Assembly: GCA_964543235.1 (NCBI GenBank)
Contig: CAZIXE010000027.1
Location: forward strand, 1 to 50,051
Direction of reading: 5' to 3'
DNA: 50,051 bases
From: JANMMJ01 sp964543235
Lineage (GTDB): Bacteria; Pseudomonadota; Alphaproteobacteria; Rhizobiales; Aestuariivirgaceae
Position numbers and translations under genes: made by a program. Shown in pieces: positions 48,311-50,051 of the stretch. Numbering within the stretch: the first letter of the stretch is position 1; every line of letters starts with the position of its first letter. The notes below the pieces were generated by a model. It saw nothing but the letters and a program-made list of their open reading frames with translations, was not told the DNA's origin and did not search any database.

Positions 48311-49679
48311 CTCACTGTCCTTCCGCCTGATGGCCTCATCGGCCATCGTCAGTGTCATCCTTCTCGCCGCCGCCGCGCTGCTGCTGCTGAACCTCTTCCA
48401 GGCGGCACTCGAGCGCAATTTCGATGCCAGACTTCGCGCCGTGCTCGACGGCCTGCTCGGCAATGTCGAATTGACCGAGGCCGGCGCGCCGGACATGCAG
48501 GTGCAGCTTGCCGACACCCGCTTTTCATTGCCGCTGTCCGGCTGGTACTGGCAGGTGACGCCACCAACCGGCAGGCAACTTCCCGATCTTGCCTCGGAAT
48601 CGCTGCTGGAGAAGCGGCTCGAGCTGCCGGCCGGCGCTGACGCCGGCCGCGACCGGGACGGGATTGCCACCTTCTATCTCGAGGATGCCAATGGCGTCCG
48701 CCTGCGCGCCATCGAACAGAAGTTCAAGCTCTTCGGCAGCGACGACGAGTTCTCCTTCCTCGTGGCCGGCAACTTCGACGAGTTGAAGGCCGAGGCCGAA
48801 GACTTCCGCCAGACGCTGTTCGCCGTGCTGTTCCTGCTCGGCACCGGCCTCGTCATCGCCATCCTCGCCCAGACACGCTACGGGCTCAGACCGCTGCGAC
48901 GCCTACAGGAGGGCGTCTCCGCCATTCGCGAGGGCAAGGCCGAACGGCTCGGCGGCAGCTATCCCAGCGAGATCGAACCCGTCGCCCAGGAACTCAATCT
49001 GCTCCTGCAATCCAACAGCGAAATCGTTGACCGCGCCCGCACCCAGGTCGGCAACCTTGCCCACGCCCTTAAGACGCCGCTCAGCGTGCTAACCAACGAG
49101 GCGGCCCTGCATCCGGGCCCGCTTGCCGACAAGATCGCCGAACAGGCCCGCATCATGCGCGACCAGGTCAATCTCTATCTGGACCGCGCCCGCCGCGCCG
49201 CCAGGGCCCAGACGCTCGGCGCGATCACCGAGGTTGAGCCGGTGCTGGCCGGCCTCTCCCGCACCCTCATGCGCATTCATCAGCAAAAGGGTGTGACCAT
49301 CTATCTCGACTGCCCGCCGCAGATCAAGTTCCGCGGCGAGCGCCAGGACCTGGAGGAAATGGCCGGCAATCTGCTCGACAATGCCTGCAAGTGGTCGGCC
49401 AGACGGATTGCCGTCCAGGTAGCGCCGGTCAAGGCGGCGGCCGAGGACGGCCGCAACTTCATCGACATTGCCGTGAGCGATGATGGTCCGGGCTTGCCCG
49501 CCAGCAAGCGGGCCGACGCCCTGAAACGCGGCAAGCGCCTCGACGAAACCAAGCCCGGTTCCGGCCTGGGCCTCAACATCGTGTCCGAGACGGCCGCCAT
49601 GTATGGCGGTGCCGTCATTCTCGACGACAGCGCGCTCGGCGGGCTCAAGGCGATACTCAGGCTTCCATCCGTAAACTGA
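48300..49679 (+). CDS. Sensor histidine kinase (FeuQ/PhoQ-like)
   Basis: 459 aa from the ATG at 48300, inside the end of the regulator gene. Membrane helices at about 13-33 and 172-191 enclose a periplasmic sensor domain of about 138 residues. A HAMP-like segment (RYGLRPLRRLQEGVSAIREG) leads to the phospho-acceptor H255 (NLAHALKTPLSVLTNEA), N-box N357/N361 (GNLLDNACKWS), G1 DDGPGLP and G2 GSGLGLNIV. A typical PhoQ-type HisKA-less kinase layout with the unusual but family-typical HALKTPL H-box. It should phosphorylate the regulator encoded just upstream in response to an envelope signal. Confidence 0.93.
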   Translation: MRLNSLSFRLMASSAIVSVILLAAAALLLLNLFQAALERNFDARLRAVLDGLLGNVELTEAGAPDMQVQLADTRFSLPLSGWYWQVTPPTGRQLPDLASESLLEKRLELPAGADAGRDRDGIATFYLEDANGVRLRAIEQKFKLFGSDDEFSFLVAGNFDELKAEAEDFRQTLFAVLFLLGTGLVIAILAQTRYGLRPLRRLQEGVSAIREGKAERLGGSYPSEIEPVAQELNLLLQSNSEIVDRARTQVGNLAHALKTPLSVLTNEAALHPGPLADKIAEQARIMRDQVNLYLDRARRAARAQTLGAITEVEPVLAGLSRTLMRIHQQKGVTIYLDCPPQIKFRGERQDLEEMAGNLLDNACKWSARRIAVQVAPVKAAAEDGRNFIDIAVSDDGPGLPASKRADALKRGKRLDETKPGSGLGLNIVSETAAMYGGAVILDDSALGGLKAILRLPSVN

Positions 49680-50051
49680 GGAACAGCGCGTTCCCTGCAT
49701 CCGCTGCAGAACCGTGAATGTTTTGGCACCGGCAATTGCGGAAGGTCAGGCTATCGCAACCTGTCCGGACGGGCAGTCATCTCCAGGCAGGGCATGCGGG
49801 CAAGCCGGCAGCATTCAGAAGCGTTGATATCGGCACGAAACCGCATGGTTTGCCGGCAAGACCGATTCCCCGGTCGTTGCAGGTATCCTGATCCTCGACG
49901 TCAAAGAATCGCCTGCTTCTGGTTGCTGCATGACAACCATGGGCAGAACAATCGTCGTAAATCGCTTAACGCGGCGGTGAGGATTTTGGTGGAAGTTCAT
50001 TCAAACTTGCGCTTGTCCGTTGAAATTTCCAGCGTCCGACCGTAGTTTTGC
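49680..50051. other. Intergenic region at window end
   Basis: 372 bp after the kinase gene. A short hairpin GGAAC-AGCGC-GTTCC at 49680-49694 has no T-run and is a weak terminator candidate. Short open frames on both strands lack ribosome-binding sites and protein-like composition. GC falls towards the end (49980-50051), compatible with a promoter region for a gene beyond the window. Confidence 0.5.

Noticed and set aside
49680..49694. Rho-independent terminator after the sensor kinase
   Set aside because: The 5-bp stem has no following T-run; too weak to call.
49794..50045. Possible 83-codon gene at the right end
   Set aside because: No ribosome-binding site, Arg/Ser-rich composition, no recognisable domain, and the frame runs to the window edge by chance.

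Overview
The window looks like the chromosome of a high-GC alphaproteobacterium, most likely of the Hyphomicrobiales (Rhizobiales). Reasons: GC-rich codon use throughout, a DUF1214/DUF1254 pair beside a class A penicillin-binding protein, the DUF1491, DUF5330 and SufE neighbourhood, a FeuP/PhoP-like two-component pair, and a structural cluster in the order of the Rhodobacter capsulatus gene transfer agent (RcGTA). I recognised no rRNA, tRNA, CRISPR array or insertion sequence.

Layout. (1) 54-6313, minus strand: a lactate-oxidation operon lutA-lutB-lutB-lutC with a tandemly duplicated lutB, followed by a conserved CxxC protein, a fumarylacetoacetate-hydrolase-family enzyme and a small membrane protein. 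(2) 6427-12031: two small envelope or stress proteins, glcD-glcE without the usual glcF, an aldehyde dehydrogenase of visibly lower GC where glcF might be expected, and a convergent YcgN-type cysteine-cluster protein. (3) 12243-16418: an ABC-2 polysaccharide exporter (permease, KpsT-like ATPase with a long basic tail, KpsE-like co-polymerase) and an amidohydrolase. (4) 16592-22545: PBP1a-type enzyme, DUF1214/DUF1254 pair, small conserved proteins, a membrane-anchored peptidoglycan-binding protein, DUF5330 and SufE. (5) 22638-25907: a large serralysin-like RTX metalloprotease. (6) 25929-45495: a vapBC toxin-antitoxin pair between two copies of a 47-bp promoter-bearing repeat, then a GTA-like virion operon (small and large terminase, portal, protease, capsid, connector, tail, megatron, tail fibre, putative holin, endolysin). 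(7) 45503-50051: an orphan TadG-like vWA protein, then a PepSY-like secreted protein with an OmpR-type regulator and sensor kinase.

The most unusual region is the GTA-like operon. It has no integrase, repressor or replication gene and has a very short tape measure, as expected of a domesticated GTA. Its genes otherwise overlap or nearly touch, yet it is broken at four junctions by large GC-rich palindromic (REPIN-like) repeats. Two of those junctions also hold a DUF559 (Vsr-fold) nuclease gene on the opposite strand. One repeat supplies the stop codon of the NlpC/P60 gene. The operon promoter (TTGACA, 17 bp, TACAAA, with a 12-bp perfect palindrome over the -35/spacer) is duplicated almost exactly 800 bp upstream in front of vapBC, so the toxin-antitoxin pair and the virion genes may answer to one regulator.

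All calls come from reading the sequence and family knowledge. No database search was run, and start codons were chosen by hand.
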